A stretch of 64,000 bases of DNA from Pseudomonas sp. NCCP-436 (GCF_019656335.1 NZ_BPLZ01000008.1:62001-126000), one strand, 5' to 3'. Counted from the stretch's first letter, positions 35,921 through 45,752 are shown. Notes: generated by a model not told the origin, from the letters alone. Made by a program: numbers and translations.

Positions 35921-37810
35921 TCAGTCATCGGCCGAAGATCTGGACCTGCGATGATCTTCAGCATACTGCTTCATTCCGGCTCGCAGGATCTCCAGGAACG
36001 TGTGATTACGGCACTCCGCGTCAGCTACGATCGCATCGAAAGAAACCACAAACGAGGGCGTAGGAATAATGCGGCCATCTGGATGCGGTGTTTCAAATTC
36101 CTGATAAAACACCCTGCCTTTGGAGAATAGCGGCGTCCACTTCATTTGCCGGAGTCGAAAAGCTGCAGTGTCATTGATATCCACAATCGCGTAATACCAA
36201 ACTCTTTGGATGTTTTGGCAGTGCGCCACAAGCTTTCCTGCGCGATCAAGTAGTTGGTTGACTGCGTAGAAATTGTCCTTTTCCTCGTCAGTCTTTTTCT
36301 TTATCTCTACCACTACCACATCTACTGGCACATCATCATTTGGGTCCGCTGAGAAGATCATGGCGATATCAGGTCGTCCCGTGTCTCCGATCTTTTCTTC
36401 ATCAAGTCGTATGGCATTGATGACGGTGTCCATGCTCTTTTCACTGAGAATGGTTCGGAACACCATGAACTTGTCGTCCAGCAGCCAAGCATTATTCTGA
36501 TAAATCTCAGACGGCATCGCATCCTGCGAGAACTCTTTGAACCTCGGGACAATGAGGTTGTGGATCTCGGACTCGGCGTTATCGGCTGTCATTTCTTTCA
36601 TGCGGCTAATAATTTTTTCCCGGTACAAGATGTATTCGGTTAGGGTGCGGGATGAGAGCTCAAGCGATTTCTCGTAAGCTGACTCGCTCAGATGTTCGCA
36701 CTGAAGGATCTCTTTCTGAACACGGAAGAAACGCTGCTGTGCGATGGTTAAAGCATCGTCACGGTCAATCAAGCCGACGGTATCTGTCTCGAAGTAGCCG
36801 AGTAGATGAGGGAATTGCTCCTCAAACTTCGCTCTGACCTTGGCGTTTCTTTCTGTGATTAACGGAATCTGTTCGGCAAGAACTTTGCCAAGCTCCTTGC
36901 GCATTACGCGGTAAAGGCGTGCTTCCTGTATGCCTTCAGGCAGCACAAGCTTTTGCCTTGAGCTGTCCGCATTGGAGTGAAATATTTCCGACTCAAATAA
37001 AAAAACACATAGATAGCCTGCCGGAAAAGACGATGGTGGTATCAGGTTGGCTGGTATCGTTCGTCCATCAATGCTGAACGCGGTCAGTGAGCGCCCCTTA
37101 CCTGTCACCGGTTCAATGTGGTAGTACATGTCGATGTTGGAGATGGCGTCTAGCGTATCGTCCTGGATCGTAACCTTGGTCATTGACGGCAAGTCGTCTG
37201 CCGTTATTGTGGTTTCGTGGGGGAAGAATTCCTTCTGCGCATTGCTTTCATTGGTTTTTAGGTTGATAGAAATCTTGAAGGCTTTCCCGTCACGCTTGCG
37301 TGTGTCCAAGGTAGGCAAAAACTGCTCGATCAAGAGCGGCTTTAGTGCATCCGGCTTCAGGTCGTCGTAGGACTTAACCCGGTCCTTGGCAAAGCCAGTG
37401 AACTCCAACGTGGTCTTGGCCGGTTGCTCGGCTGGAAGAGTTTCGAGTGGTGCATTGCCATCAAAAGAATCTTTGAAGATGAAGTGCCTGTGGTACCTTC
37501 CCCATGTGCTAGTCACTTCAACACGATTGAAGTAGTTGAGAAAAACCAAGCGACCTATGCCTTTATGGAACTTGTCCCTGGGCCGCAGTAGCTTTCTGAA
37601 GCGCTCAAAATTTTCGTCGGTGAAGCCGTCGCCGTTGTCCGAAACAGTTATCTTGAGTGTGTCTGGCTTATCAAATGCGTGCACGTCAATATCAATGCTC
37701 ACGTCAGTTGCGCCAGCATCCAGAGCGTTGGCAACGGCTTCAAAATACACCAACGTCAATGACGGGTTGGGGAAGAACAGCCTGATTGCTCCAGATGTTT
37801 CAATGTCCAT
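35921..37810 (-). CDS. GHKL ATPase with C-terminal PD-(D/E)XK-like motif (extra BREX gene)
   Basis: 629 aa from ATG 37810 (GAGG 7 bases upstream; an in-frame GTG at 37843 is less likely). N-terminal Hsp90/MutL/MORC-type ATPase: N-box FEAVANALDAGATD (residues 22-35), G1 VSDNGDGFT, G2 KGIGRLVF. The C-terminal half has RPDIAMIF and VPVDVVVVEIKKK (Glu502, Lys504), the D-x(n)-E-x-K arrangement of restriction-type nucleases. GHKL-nuclease fusions are known in restriction-modification neighbourhoods. Base composition is clearly lower in G+C than flanking brxC. Not a BREX core gene. Confidence 0.78.
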   Translation of the reverse strand: MDIETSGAIRLFFPNPSLTLVYFEAVANALDAGATDVSIDIDVHAFDKPDTLKITVSDNGDGFTDENFERFRKLLRPRDKFHKGIGRLVFLNYFNRVEVTSTWGRYHRHFIFKDSFDGNAPLETLPAEQPAKTTLEFTGFAKDRVKSYDDLKPDALKPLLIEQFLPTLDTRKRDGKAFKISINLKTNESNAQKEFFPHETTITADDLPSMTKVTIQDDTLDAISNIDMYYHIEPVTGKGRSLTAFSIDGRTIPANLIPPSSFPAGYLCVFLFESEIFHSNADSSRQKLVLPEGIQEARLYRVMRKELGKVLAEQIPLITERNAKVRAKFEEQFPHLLGYFETDTVGLIDRDDALTIAQQRFFRVQKEILQCEHLSESAYEKSLELSSRTLTEYILYREKIISRMKEMTADNAESEIHNLIVPRFKEFSQDAMPSEIYQNNAWLLDDKFMVFRTILSEKSMDTVINAIRLDEEKIGDTGRPDIAMIFSADPNDDVPVDVVVVEIKKKTDEEKDNFYAVNQLLDRAGKLVAHCQNIQRVWYYAIVDINDTAAFRLRQMKWTPLFSKGRVFYQEFETPHPDGRIIPTPSFVVSFDAIVADAECRNHTFLEILRAGMKQYAEDHRRSRSSADD

Positions 37811-37900
37811 AGTCTGCCTCAGTAAAGCCCATGGCCTGTCCACTCAAGGAATTCAAAAGCCTTGTGTAGGCTTCGACACGATGGGTTCCCCAGCGCATCA

Positions 37901-40900
37901 TCACTCCACCACAAACCGCAGTTTGCTGGCGTCCTTGCCTTTGCACCGCTCGGTCATGAATGACTCGAAGCGACGGCGCAGGTCTTCAGGCGTGGCCGGA
38001 GAGCCGCCGGCGAGCAGCGCCTGTTTGATATCGTCGCCAGTGACCAGGATCTTCTCCAGGCCGGACAGCGCTTCCTGGATGGTGGCCACAAATTCCGGCG
38101 TGACTGGGTCGGGCAGTGTTTTGGACGCCAGGAAGGCGGTAATCAGCTCGCGCTGGCTGGCCTTCAGCAACTCGAAGTTGGCTTGGATGATGGGGTCGTC
38201 GAGGTTGTCCAGCAGGGTTTGCTGCCAGCCTTCGAGCAGGCGGTCCAGCTCTTCATCCAGGGCTTTGAGTACGTTGGCGGCCGGCAGCAGGTCGGCTTGC
38301 TCGTTGGCCGGCCGGAAACCGCAGTGCGGGCATACCGGGCTGGCGGCCAGCTCGGCCTCGACCAGCGAGGCGCAGCTTTTGAGCTTGTCGAGCTTGTCTT
38401 CGAAGCTGGTGAGCTGTCCGGTAGGCATCAGCGAGATGCCCGCCAGGGCGCGCAGCGTGGTGATGCGCGAGTCGCGGCGTAGGGCGGTCTTGGTCTTGTC
38501 CTCGGCTACGCCGAGGCGTGCCTTGCTGTGCTGGGCCACATAGGCGTTGATGTAGTCCTTCTTGAGCGCTGCCAGTTGTTGGCGGTAGGTGGCGGCCTGG
38601 GCGGCGCTTTTGTCCTGGGAGAGTTTGTCGAGAATGTCCTTGCGGGCTGCTTGTGCCTGCTGCACCCAGGGGTGGTCACTCGGCAGGACCATTTCCGCCT
38701 GGGACAGGTAGCCAGCCACGCTACCCAGCTCGGCAACCAGATCACGCAGTTTCTCAACGGCGGAGAGCACGTCCAGGTTCTTTTGCTGCGCCTCGATGTC
38801 AGCCTGGGTGATGCGCAGGTTCTTCAGCTTGCCTACGGTGTTGTAGGGGGACAGGCTCTCCAGGAAGCTCTTGAGGGCCTCCAGGCGGCTGCGCCAATCA
38901 CGCAGCTCTTCCTCACGCAGCAGGGACTGGCCCCAGAAGCTCAGACGGGTTTGCAGGTCGGTGCCCACGGTAAGCACGCGGTTGACTAGCTTGGCAACGG
39001 CTTCCAGCAGTTCCTTGACGGGCTCTTCCTTGCCCTGGGTTGCCATCTGCGCGAAACCGCTTGGCAGGCCCAGCAGCTCGAACAATGAGCGAAGAACGGC
39101 GACGTTGATCTCCTTGGGGGCTTCAACGTGTTTGAAGGTCTTCAGATCATCCAGGGTGCGCTCGACCAGCAGGGCGAGTTTGCCGGAGTCGATCTTGTCG
39201 CCGGTGATGGCGAGCACGATGTCACCGGAGTACACCAGGCCACCCAGCACGGCCATCAGCAGATCGGGCTCCAGGCGGAAGCGTACCGGTGCAAAGAACT
39301 CGACGTCGGTGGCGCCACTGATCAGCTCGGCGCGGTTGAGAACCTGGCCGTGACCTTTGGCGGTGAGGCGGCTGAGGACTTCCTGAGCATAACGGGAGCG
39401 GGTCGGCTCGATGCGGTCGCCGTCGAGCATCTCCAGGGCATCCAGGATGACGATGGCGTCCTTGGTGCGGGTGCCACCGGCCAGTGCCTTCAGCGCATTG
39501 CCGATGAGCTGCTTGCGGTTGGCTTCGGTCACCAGCGCCGAGAACGTCGGGTACTCCGGTGCCAGGTCAGCAAAATGAGTGCCGAGGGCCAGGCCTGAGG
39601 TCACGTTGACGATGTCACGGAAGTTGGCGCGCTCATCCGGCCCCAGGCGCAGCTTGTCGCGCATGGAAACGCCCTTGGCCCACTCCTGCAGGGTTTTGGT
39701 CTTGCCCTGGTAGGTGACTTCGAAGGCCGTCATTTGCTTGTCCTGCAGCCACTTGCTCATGTCGCGCAGGGCTTCTTTGGCCTTGTCCAGATACACCGAC
39801 TTGGCGCCACCGCTGGCCGAGGATGCCAGCTCCTGGGCTGCGGCATAGCAGGCCAGATAGCGCTTGATGGCATCGTCCAGGCCTTTCAGGCGGAAGAACA
39901 CTTCATCCGTGCGGCTGTCGTCGCGAAAGCGCGGGGGCTCGAACGGCTGGATGAAGTAGATGTAGAAATCGCGCTCCGGCTGGGCGGTCGGCCGGTCGTT
40001 GGGGGCGCCAAGGAACAGGTAGCCGTTGCGTTCGACACGCCGCTCCTGCCATTCCACCTGGTGTTGCCAGATCCGGTAGCCGGTGACGTAGGTGTCTTCC
40101 TCGGTGCGCTCCATCAACTGCATCAGGGCGCCGTAGTAGGCACGATCCAGGGCGCCGTCAGACAGGGCTTCGGCGCGCTTCTCGATTTGTGCGTCGTAGT
40201 CGACGTCTTTCTTCAGGTCGAGGTAGTACTGCTCGGTGTCGGGCGCCTTGGAGATGAATTGACCGTTCACTGTCTTGACGATCTCGCGCAGGGTGGTTTG
40301 CACGGCGGTCAGCAAGTCGTCGGCAGGCTCGCCGCCCAGATCTTCGATGCCCGGCTGGTATAGACATAGAGCATCGCGCAGTTCTTCGGCCGTTGGTCCC
40401 ACCGGCACGTAGATGTCGCCGCCGGTGGTCAGACGATGGACCGACAGGCCTTTGATGACGCGCAGGGCCATCGCTTTGTATGCGGGGCGAGTAAATGCCT
40501 TTTGGACTCGCTCTTCCAGCACCTCGGCTACCTTAAGTACCGGACCGATGTTTGGGTCTGAGCGCAATACCGAGTTGGATGTGACCGTTTCCCAGAATTT
40601 GTCGAAGCCGATCAGGCCTGGGCGGTCGGTGGGTACTTCATCGTCCAGGATGGCCTGGATCTGGTCGCGAAGGGTGACCAATGCGCCGCGTTTTTCGGTA
40701 AAAATCAGGCGCTCGAAAGTGCCGATGTAATCCGGGTGCACCGGAAACAGCCGCACGTATTCATCCATCCGCTCGTTCATGTTGTGGTAGAACTTGGCGA
40801 AGGGTGTGAGGTAGGTGCGGATCTTGTGCTGCTGGTCAGCGGATTTTTTCAGCAGACGCTCGGCAACCACGAAGCTGACATCCTGACGGGCCAGCAATAC

Positions 40901-41626
40901 CTGGGCGAAGCGCTCGTTCACACGGCGCAGGCTATCGGCAACATGCTGGAATCGGCTGCTGTCGAAAATGGCTTCCTGCACGCCGGCCACGAAACGGAAA
41001 CGCAGGTGCTTGGTGACTTCGCCGATCTCGCGCAGGAAGGACAGATCCAGCACCAGGTCGTGGTCCTTGCGCGAGCGCAGGAACTCAAGGAACTCGTCGA
41101 CCACCAACAGCACGCCCTTGCCAGGGTGTACTTCGTCAAAGGCGGCCATCATTTCCTCGAACGCCGCTTTGTTATTGACGACTTTGTCGGCCGGCGGGAA
41201 GGCGTAGCTGACACCCTGCTTCTCCAGGAAGATCTCCAGCTCCTGGGTGATGATGTCGCGCAGGGACATCTGGCTGGAGATCTCGATGCGGTGCACCTTG
41301 AACTTGCCTGCGATGCTGGCGGCCGCCTCGGCAACTTTGGGGTGCTGAACCATCGGCACATAGGCGGCGTCTTCAGCGATCAGCGACAGCACCGACATCA
41401 AGTGCGATTTACCGGTGCCGTAGTTGCCGACCACCAGCACACCCTTATGGTCAACCGACTCATCGAAGGAGAGCTGCGGGATCATCTGCTTGGCAATGCG
41501 CTCGGCCATGTCATCGGAAATGACATAGGTGGCGACGAGCTTCTTGGCCTCGGTGGGCCGATTGGCGTCGAGCAGCTGAATGACCGACTCAATCGGCTCG
41601 AACTGAATAAGATCCCCGTAGCGCAT
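37901..41626 (-). CDS. brxC: BREX-3 large ATPase BrxC
   Basis: 1241 aa. Walker A GVLVVGNYGTGKSHLMS (residues 62-78) and the Walker B-like VLLVVDEFLEFL near 170 identify the DUF6079-type BrxC/PglY ATPase. Long helical regions follow, with a late C-x2-C (VCPHCGFRPANEQ). BrxC is a STAND/AAA-like ATPase believed to organise the DNA-bound BREX complex. It begins 11 bases after brxF ends and is followed by a 90-bp gap before the GHKL gene. Confidence 0.92.
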   Translation of the reverse strand: MRYGDLIQFEPIESVIQLLDANRPTEAKKLVATYVISDDMAERIAKQMIPQLSFDESVDHKGVLVVGNYGTGKSHLMSVLSLIAEDAAYVPMVQHPKVAEAAASIAGKFKVHRIEISSQMSLRDIITQELEIFLEKQGVSYAFPPADKVVNNKAAFEEMMAAFDEVHPGKGVLLVVDEFLEFLRSRKDHDLVLDLSFLREIGEVTKHLRFRFVAGVQEAIFDSSRFQHVADSLRRVNERFAQVLLARQDVSFVVAERLLKKSADQQHKIRTYLTPFAKFYHNMNERMDEYVRLFPVHPDYIGTFERLIFTEKRGALVTLRDQIQAILDDEVPTDRPGLIGFDKFWETVTSNSVLRSDPNIGPVLKVAEVLEERVQKAFTRPAYKAMALRVIKGLSVHRLTTGGDIYVPVGPTAEELRDALCLYQPGIEDLGGEPADDLLTAVQTTLREIVKTVNGQFISKAPDTEQYYLDLKKDVDYDAQIEKRAEALSDGALDRAYYGALMQLMERTEEDTYVTGYRIWQHQVEWQERRVERNGYLFLGAPNDRPTAQPERDFYIYFIQPFEPPRFRDDSRTDEVFFRLKGLDDAIKRYLACYAAAQELASSASGGAKSVYLDKAKEALRDMSKWLQDKQMTAFEVTYQGKTKTLQEWAKGVSMRDKLRLGPDERANFRDIVNVTSGLALGTHFADLAPEYPTFSALVTEANRKQLIGNALKALAGGTRTKDAIVILDALEMLDGDRIEPTRSRYAQEVLSRLTAKGHGQVLNRAELISGATDVEFFAPVRFRLEPDLLMAVLGGLVYSGDIVLAITGDKIDSGKLALLVERTLDDLKTFKHVEAPKEINVAVLRSLFELLGLPSGFAQMATQGKEEPVKELLEAVAKLVNRVLTVGTDLQTRLSFWGQSLLREEELRDWRSRLEALKSFLESLSPYNTVGKLKNLRITQADIEAQQKNLDVLSAVEKLRDLVAELGSVAGYLSQAEMVLPSDHPWVQQAQAARKDILDKLSQDKSAAQAATYRQQLAALKKDYINAYVAQHSKARLGVAEDKTKTALRRDSRITTLRALAGISLMPTGQLTSFEDKLDKLKSCASLVEAELAASPVCPHCGFRPANEQADLLPAANVLKALDEELDRLLEGWQQTLLDNLDDPIIQANFELLKASQRELITAFLASKTLPDPVTPEFVATIQEALSGLEKILVTGDDIKQALLAGGSPATPEDLRRRFESFMTERCKGKDASKLRFVVE

Positions 41627-41637
41627 GTGCTTCCCCT

Positions 41638-42105
41638 TTACCCCAACGATTCAATTTCAAATGGAACCAGGCCATCCAGGCCGTAGTCCTGATATTCCGG
41701 ATGCCCCATCTCGGCATAGACGAGCCGGCCTTCGCGCAGCTCACCAGGCCACACCGCGACTACGCGGCGGCCATGGGCGTGGCGCTTGAGCAGGTCCAGC
41801 GGGTCCAGCTTGAGCGAGCGGTCGAACAGCAGCTCGAGATTGTCGAGCAACAGCAGGTCACCCTCGGCATGTTCATCAGCCAGATCCCGCAGAACTACAT
41901 TGGCCTGGAGTGCCCGCTGCCGCTGAGACATCGCGGCCAACTGGCGGCCCAGGGCGGCGCCGACGTTCATCACGCGGATGCCGTGCTGCTTTGCTAATGC
42001 ACCGATCAAGGCACTCTTGCCGCTACCAGGGCGGCCAATCAGCAGGACCAGCTTGGTTTGTAGGGCGCCTACTTCGTTAATTCGTTGTTCGAGCTGCTCC
42101 AGCAT
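41638..42105 (-). CDS. brxF: BREX-3 P-loop protein BrxF
   Basis: 155 aa from ATG 42105, 7 bases after the WYL gene stops; an in-frame extension to 42186 would overlap that gene by 74 bases. Walker A IGRPGSGKS (residues 23-31) and Walker B DLLLLDNLELLFD (83-95). BrxF is the small ATPase that defines BREX type 3, always next to brxC. Confidence 0.88.
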   Translation of the reverse strand: MLEQLEQRINEVGALQTKLVLLIGRPGSGKSALIGALAKQHGIRVMNVGAALGRQLAAMSQRQRALQANVVLRDLADEHAEGDLLLLDNLELLFDRSLKLDPLDLLKRHAHGRRVVAVWPGELREGRLVYAEMGHPEYQDYGLDGLVPFEIESLG

Positions 42106-42112
42106 GGCGGCC

Positions 42113-43024
42113 TCAGTCCAGTTCGGCCGCTTGCTGCTGCTCTGACGAGCAGTAGCCGGGTGCGAGCAAAGCGCTCTTGACGCCATAAATGGCCAGGTGG
42201 TCTTTCAACCACAGGCGATACTCAGGCCCCCGCAGGCTGTGATCCGGGGAACAATCGACGCTCCATTTGCGCAGAATGTAGCCCGCCGTGGCAGCCCGCA
42301 GTTTCATGCGTAGGCTGCCGTCCTCCATGCCGTAATCCATTTTGGTGATCTCAGGGCGCGGCTGTGCTGGATGCGGAACCAGTTCCAGTTCCACGATGCG
42401 GGTCCACTGGATATCCTGGTCGCTGCGCTCGTGGGCTTGCACGCTGGCATCTCGTGGGGCCGCGGGGCGCTTTATCCGTGTAATGACGAAATCCCTGAAT
42501 TCCTGGGTTTTGCGATCAAAGGCGCGGACGTGCCAGCGCAGCCCGTTGTCGATCAGGGCAAAGGGCACGATTTCGCGCTGGGTGCGGCCGCTGGAAATGG
42601 AGTGATATTCGATGGCCAGGGGCCGCTCCTGGTGAATGGCCCGAGTGACGGCGGCTAGTACGTCCAGATCTGGATGCGTGAGTCTGGATGGAATCTCACT
42701 GGCTACCCAGGCTCTCAGCCTGGATGGTTCGCCATCGCCAAAGCCCTGTGTCAACCAGGCCAGGACCCGCTCGGGCTGGAAGTCAAAAACGGGTTTAAAG
42801 TGCTCGCCGAGTACGTAGTACTTGGCTTTGGTGTCGTAGTCGATATTGCCTGGTGCCAGTTCCTTGTAAACCGCCAGATCCCGCGTGGCAGCGGCGGACT
42901 GGATGCCGAAGCGCGATACCAGATCCTGGCGGCGGATATCCCCAATGAAGCGCACCCGCAGCTCTACAAAGGCAAGGCGGTCGCGCTGCGGCTGGGTAAG
43001 GTCGTCAAGCTGTTCGTTGGACAT
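42113..43024 (-). CDS. brxR: WYL-domain regulator, BrxR-like
   Basis: 303 aa. N-terminal winged helix (about residues 10-60, RLAFVELRVRFIGDIRRQDL), a WYL domain (RPLAIEYHSISSGRTQREIV with GLRWHVRAFD) and a C-terminal WCX-like extension. BrxR/CapW proteins repress BREX and CBASS operons until phage signals release them. First gene of the operon, so autoregulation is likely. Confidence 0.85.
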   Translation of the reverse strand: MSNEQLDDLTQPQRDRLAFVELRVRFIGDIRRQDLVSRFGIQSAAATRDLAVYKELAPGNIDYDTKAKYYVLGEHFKPVFDFQPERVLAWLTQGFGDGEPSRLRAWVASEIPSRLTHPDLDVLAAVTRAIHQERPLAIEYHSISSGRTQREIVPFALIDNGLRWHVRAFDRKTQEFRDFVITRIKRPAAPRDASVQAHERSDQDIQWTRIVELELVPHPAQPRPEITKMDYGMEDGSLRMKLRAATAGYILRKWSVDCSPDHSLRGPEYRLWLKDHLAIYGVKSALLAPGYCSSEQQQAAELD

Positions 43025-43170
43025 TCCTGAGACTCATGCTGGAATCGGGGCCATGATGGTTTCAGGAAGTATATGGCACGCCCCAGCATGCGTCCATTGC
43101 CCACATGTTAATTCAGTGTGGCGATCATGGTGATCAGGACTATGCCGGGGCGATGTTGGTGGATGGTGGG

Positions 43171-44550
43171 TTAGGACTCACTCTTGTTGTGGCCCGTATG
43201 CTCGGCTGTGCCAGCCAGGCTGTTACCTTCGAACGATGGGCTGCTCGCACGAAGTGATGACGCCAGGCGACCGCCTGCTGTATCCGCAACGCGGTCTTTG
43301 ATCTTCTCAGCGGCCACAGCGCCGATGCCCTTGGCCAGGTTGCCCGCCGTGCCGGCCACCAGGCTAACAGCCCGCTTTGCGCCGCTTTCCGAATTGCCAC
43401 CAAAGCCCGCTGCCTGCGCGAACGGGCTGCTGCCGGCATTGCCGTCACCGCCGGCGTTGGTACCAGTGCCGCCAGGACTACTGTTCGACATTCCTCCCAT
43501 GCTGGGCATGTCGCTCCCGCTCGATATCGAGGCTTGCGCCTTGTCGAACGCCGCCTTGATGGCTGAGCCGCCACCCGCCAGATTTGCCGCACCACCCATG
43601 ACGGCAGAACCTGCCATGCTTGCCGCACCCGCAGCCATTCCAGCGGCCCCCATAACGGCACCTACCGCAGCTCCAGTACCGAAGTTGCCGATGCCGCCGG
43701 CAGATCCGATGCCGGAACCTGTGATGATCCCGCCTACCATTGGCGGCACCCGGTTAACCAGCAACAGCAACGCCATGCAGAACACCAGCATGACGCCCAG
43801 CTCTTCGAAGTTGAGCACGTTCTGGTTCATCCTGGCGTAGAACGTAGACAGCATGTCGTTACCAATGCCGACCAGCAGCACCATGGTCATGATCTGCACG
43901 GCCACACCAAGGACGGTCTTGTAGTAATTGATCGCCATGTCTGAGGTCCAACGCGATCCGCCGAAGCCCAGGAAGAAGATGCCGGCATAGGCCAGTAGCC
44001 AGGCTGCGATCAGCATCAGCAGCATGTTGATGGCGACCAGGGCCAGAAGCAGCATGATTGCGGCACTCAATACAGCGCCCACCAGACTATCGACGGGCGA
44101 CCAGGCCGACAGGTTATTGATGGCCTGCTTCCAGATCATAAAGCCCACATCGACGATGCCGGACGGCGTGACCGAGGACACGCCAGCCGCCTGCTCACCG
44201 ATTCTGGCCAATGATTGGATGATCGAGTTGGCAAACGCCGGCCCATTGACCAGCAGCCACCAGAAGAAGCCAGTGAAGATGATGAAACGGACCAGCTCCG
44301 CGAAGAACTCGCCAATGTCGGCTTTGCGCAGGGCCATCATCCCGAACGTCCAGACCATCGAGATCACCACCAGCGTCCAGAACAGCCACGATGCAGCATC
44401 GATAATGACGTGCTGCCAACTGGCTGCTCGGGTGGCGTAATCGGTTACTACCTGGTCGAGAATCCCCTGGTTGGTCAGGTTTGCACTGGCGAGGCTCGAA
44501 TGCAGCAACAGGACCCCGCCGCTCAGGATTGTTCTAGTCTTGGTCTTCAT
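43171..44550 (-). CDS. trbL: Conjugal transfer membrane protein TrbL
   Basis: 459 aa, with a signal-like start, about six membrane helices in residues 55-300 (such as IIMLLLALVAINMLLMLIAAW-type segments), then a low-complexity Gly/Ala/Ser-rich cytoplasmic tail (from about 300). This matches P-type T4SS TrbL/VirB6. Upstream trbK overlaps by 4 bases. Confidence 0.88.
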   Translation of the reverse strand: MKTKTRTILSGGVLLLHSSLASANLTNQGILDQVVTDYATRAASWQHVIIDAASWLFWTLVVISMVWTFGMMALRKADIGEFFAELVRFIIFTGFFWWLLVNGPAFANSIIQSLARIGEQAAGVSSVTPSGIVDVGFMIWKQAINNLSAWSPVDSLVGAVLSAAIMLLLALVAINMLLMLIAAWLLAYAGIFFLGFGGSRWTSDMAINYYKTVLGVAVQIMTMVLLVGIGNDMLSTFYARMNQNVLNFEELGVMLVFCMALLLLVNRVPPMVGGIITGSGIGSAGGIGNFGTGAAVGAVMGAAGMAAGAASMAGSAVMGGAANLAGGGSAIKAAFDKAQASISSGSDMPSMGGMSNSSPGGTGTNAGGDGNAGSSPFAQAAGFGGNSESGAKRAVSLVAGTAGNLAKGIGAVAAEKIKDRVADTAGGRLASSLRASSPSFEGNSLAGTAEHTGHNKSES

Positions 44551-44813
44551 CGGTTGCCCTCCCGATCTTGCGGCTCGGTCAACTCCAGCCAGTTAAGTGG
44601 CTGTTCTGTGGGGGCAATGCCACCGCCTGCCGGCCGGCGCGAGCACAACCCGGCAAATGTCTCCCGAGTTGCCTTGTCCTGGATCTTCATGATCTCTCCC
44701 ATCTGGCAGTTGGCATCGTTCACCTCCGGCATGGTCGGGGCGGGTGGGGTGTTGTCGCAGCCAGTGATGGCGAGAAGGAAGCCTGCCAGCATCGGAATAG
44801 TGAATTTGTTCAT
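44547..44813 (-). CDS. trbK: TrbK-like entry-exclusion lipoprotein
   Basis: 88 aa with a lipoprotein signal ending in LLAITGC. Size and place between trbJ and trbL match TrbK of IncP plasmids, which blocks entry of related elements. Retained here even though most mating-pair genes are missing. Confidence 0.75.
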   Translation of the reverse strand: MNKFTIPMLAGFLLAITGCDNTPPAPTMPEVNDANCQMGEIMKIQDKATRETFAGLCSRRPAGGGIAPTEQPLNWLELTEPQDREGNR

Positions 44814-44828
44814 GGGTGCTTCTCCTTG

Positions 44829-45617
44829 TCAGCGGGCCAGTTTGAGCCAGTTCTTGGGACTGTTGGTCGGCGCTATCCGCGATTCGGTGGAAGCGGCATG
44901 GGCAGCCTGTTGCTTGGCATCGAGGTCGGCCTCGGCTTGCATCCGTGTTGCAATGACCTGGTGCTGCGCAAGCAACATGGCACGCATCTGCAAGAGCTGG
45001 TTAGCCTGCTGGCTGGCAAGCTGGTTGGCATAGCCTAGGGCCTGCATTTGTCCATCCGCACCCTGTGCGCTGTGCTGGAGCCGTTCCAGTGTGCGGGCAT
45101 CTGCTTGCAGCGCATCCTGCTGCTGTTTCAGGGTATGGAACAGGTCATCATTGGCGCGCTTCTGGCTTTCGCTCGCCAGACGGCGATTCTCGTTCATGGC
45201 TGCCCATTCGGCATCTGTGCAACCGCCGGTGGCGTTAAAGCACGGCGAACCACGGTAGAAGGCCACGTCCTGGAACTTGCCGAGATACGCATCCAGGCTG
45301 CCGAGCTGGGTCTGGTAGTAATCCAGGGTGTTCATTGCCGAACGCAGGTTGTCCATCGTGCGGGTAGCCTGGTCCCAGATATACGCGGCTGGGGCCATGG
45401 TGTTCTGTAGCTGGTTTTCGTACTGCTGGAGCTGGGTTTGATACTGCTCGATCTGCTTGAGCGTTTGTGCCACCGACTCGATGGCGGTCATGACGTTTTG
45501 CGTCAGGTTGCCCCCGTCAATGACTGGAATCCCGGCCTGAGCCGGTAGCGAGCCGCCGCCGATGGCGAGCGAGATCAGAAACGCGGTTTTAGCCGCTAAA
45601 ATTTTGCGAGTTCTCAT
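44829..45617 (-). CDS. trbJ: Conjugal transfer protein TrbJ
   Basis: 262 aa from ATG 45617, the first start preceding a real signal peptide (ending LPAQAGIPV). Periplasmic, glutamine-rich coiled-coil protein (QTLKQIEQYQTQLQQYENQL), as in TrbJ/VirB5-like T4SS proteins. A KorB operator sequence lies inside its signal-peptide codons and another just upstream. Confidence 0.85.
   Translation of the reverse strand: MRTRKILAAKTAFLISLAIGGGSLPAQAGIPVIDGGNLTQNVMTAIESVAQTLKQIEQYQTQLQQYENQLQNTMAPAAYIWDQATRTMDNLRSAMNTLDYYQTQLGSLDAYLGKFQDVAFYRGSPCFNATGGCTDAEWAAMNENRRLASESQKRANDDLFHTLKQQQDALQADARTLERLQHSAQGADGQMQALGYANQLASQQANQLLQMRAMLLAQHQVIATRMQAEADLDAKQQAAHAASTESRIAPTNSPKNWLKLAR
45588..45600. promoter_or_regulatory. 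KorB operator sequence 1 (inside trbJ)
   Basis: Exact TTTAGCCGCTAAA, the 13-bp O_B palindrome bound by the IncP ParB-family repressor KorB. It overlaps codons 6-10 of trbJ. Confidence 0.75.
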
Positions 45618-45738
45618 GGTCGATAACCTTTGCTGAAAGTGGCTAGCGTCATCGAGTAGCCGCGCCACGGAGCTATTCGGTAATTGACCAGAGCGACACC
45701 GAAGCCCGGCCGTTTTTGTTTGAATCACGGTGTCGATT

Positions 45739-45751
45739 TTTAGCGGCTAAA
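45739..45751. promoter_or_regulatory. KorB operator sequence 2 (upstream of trbJ)
   Basis: Exact TTTAGCGGCTAAA in the 135-bp gap between traJ and trbJ, a promoter-like position. Flanking bases extend the symmetry by one pair. Confidence 0.8.
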
Positions 45752-45752
45752 A

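Noticed and set aside
43024..43068. Inverted repeat TTCCTGAGAC / GTTTCAGGAA as a BrxR operator
   Set aside because: One arm is just the ribosome-binding site and start codon of the WYL gene, and there is a mismatch; not convincing without binding data.
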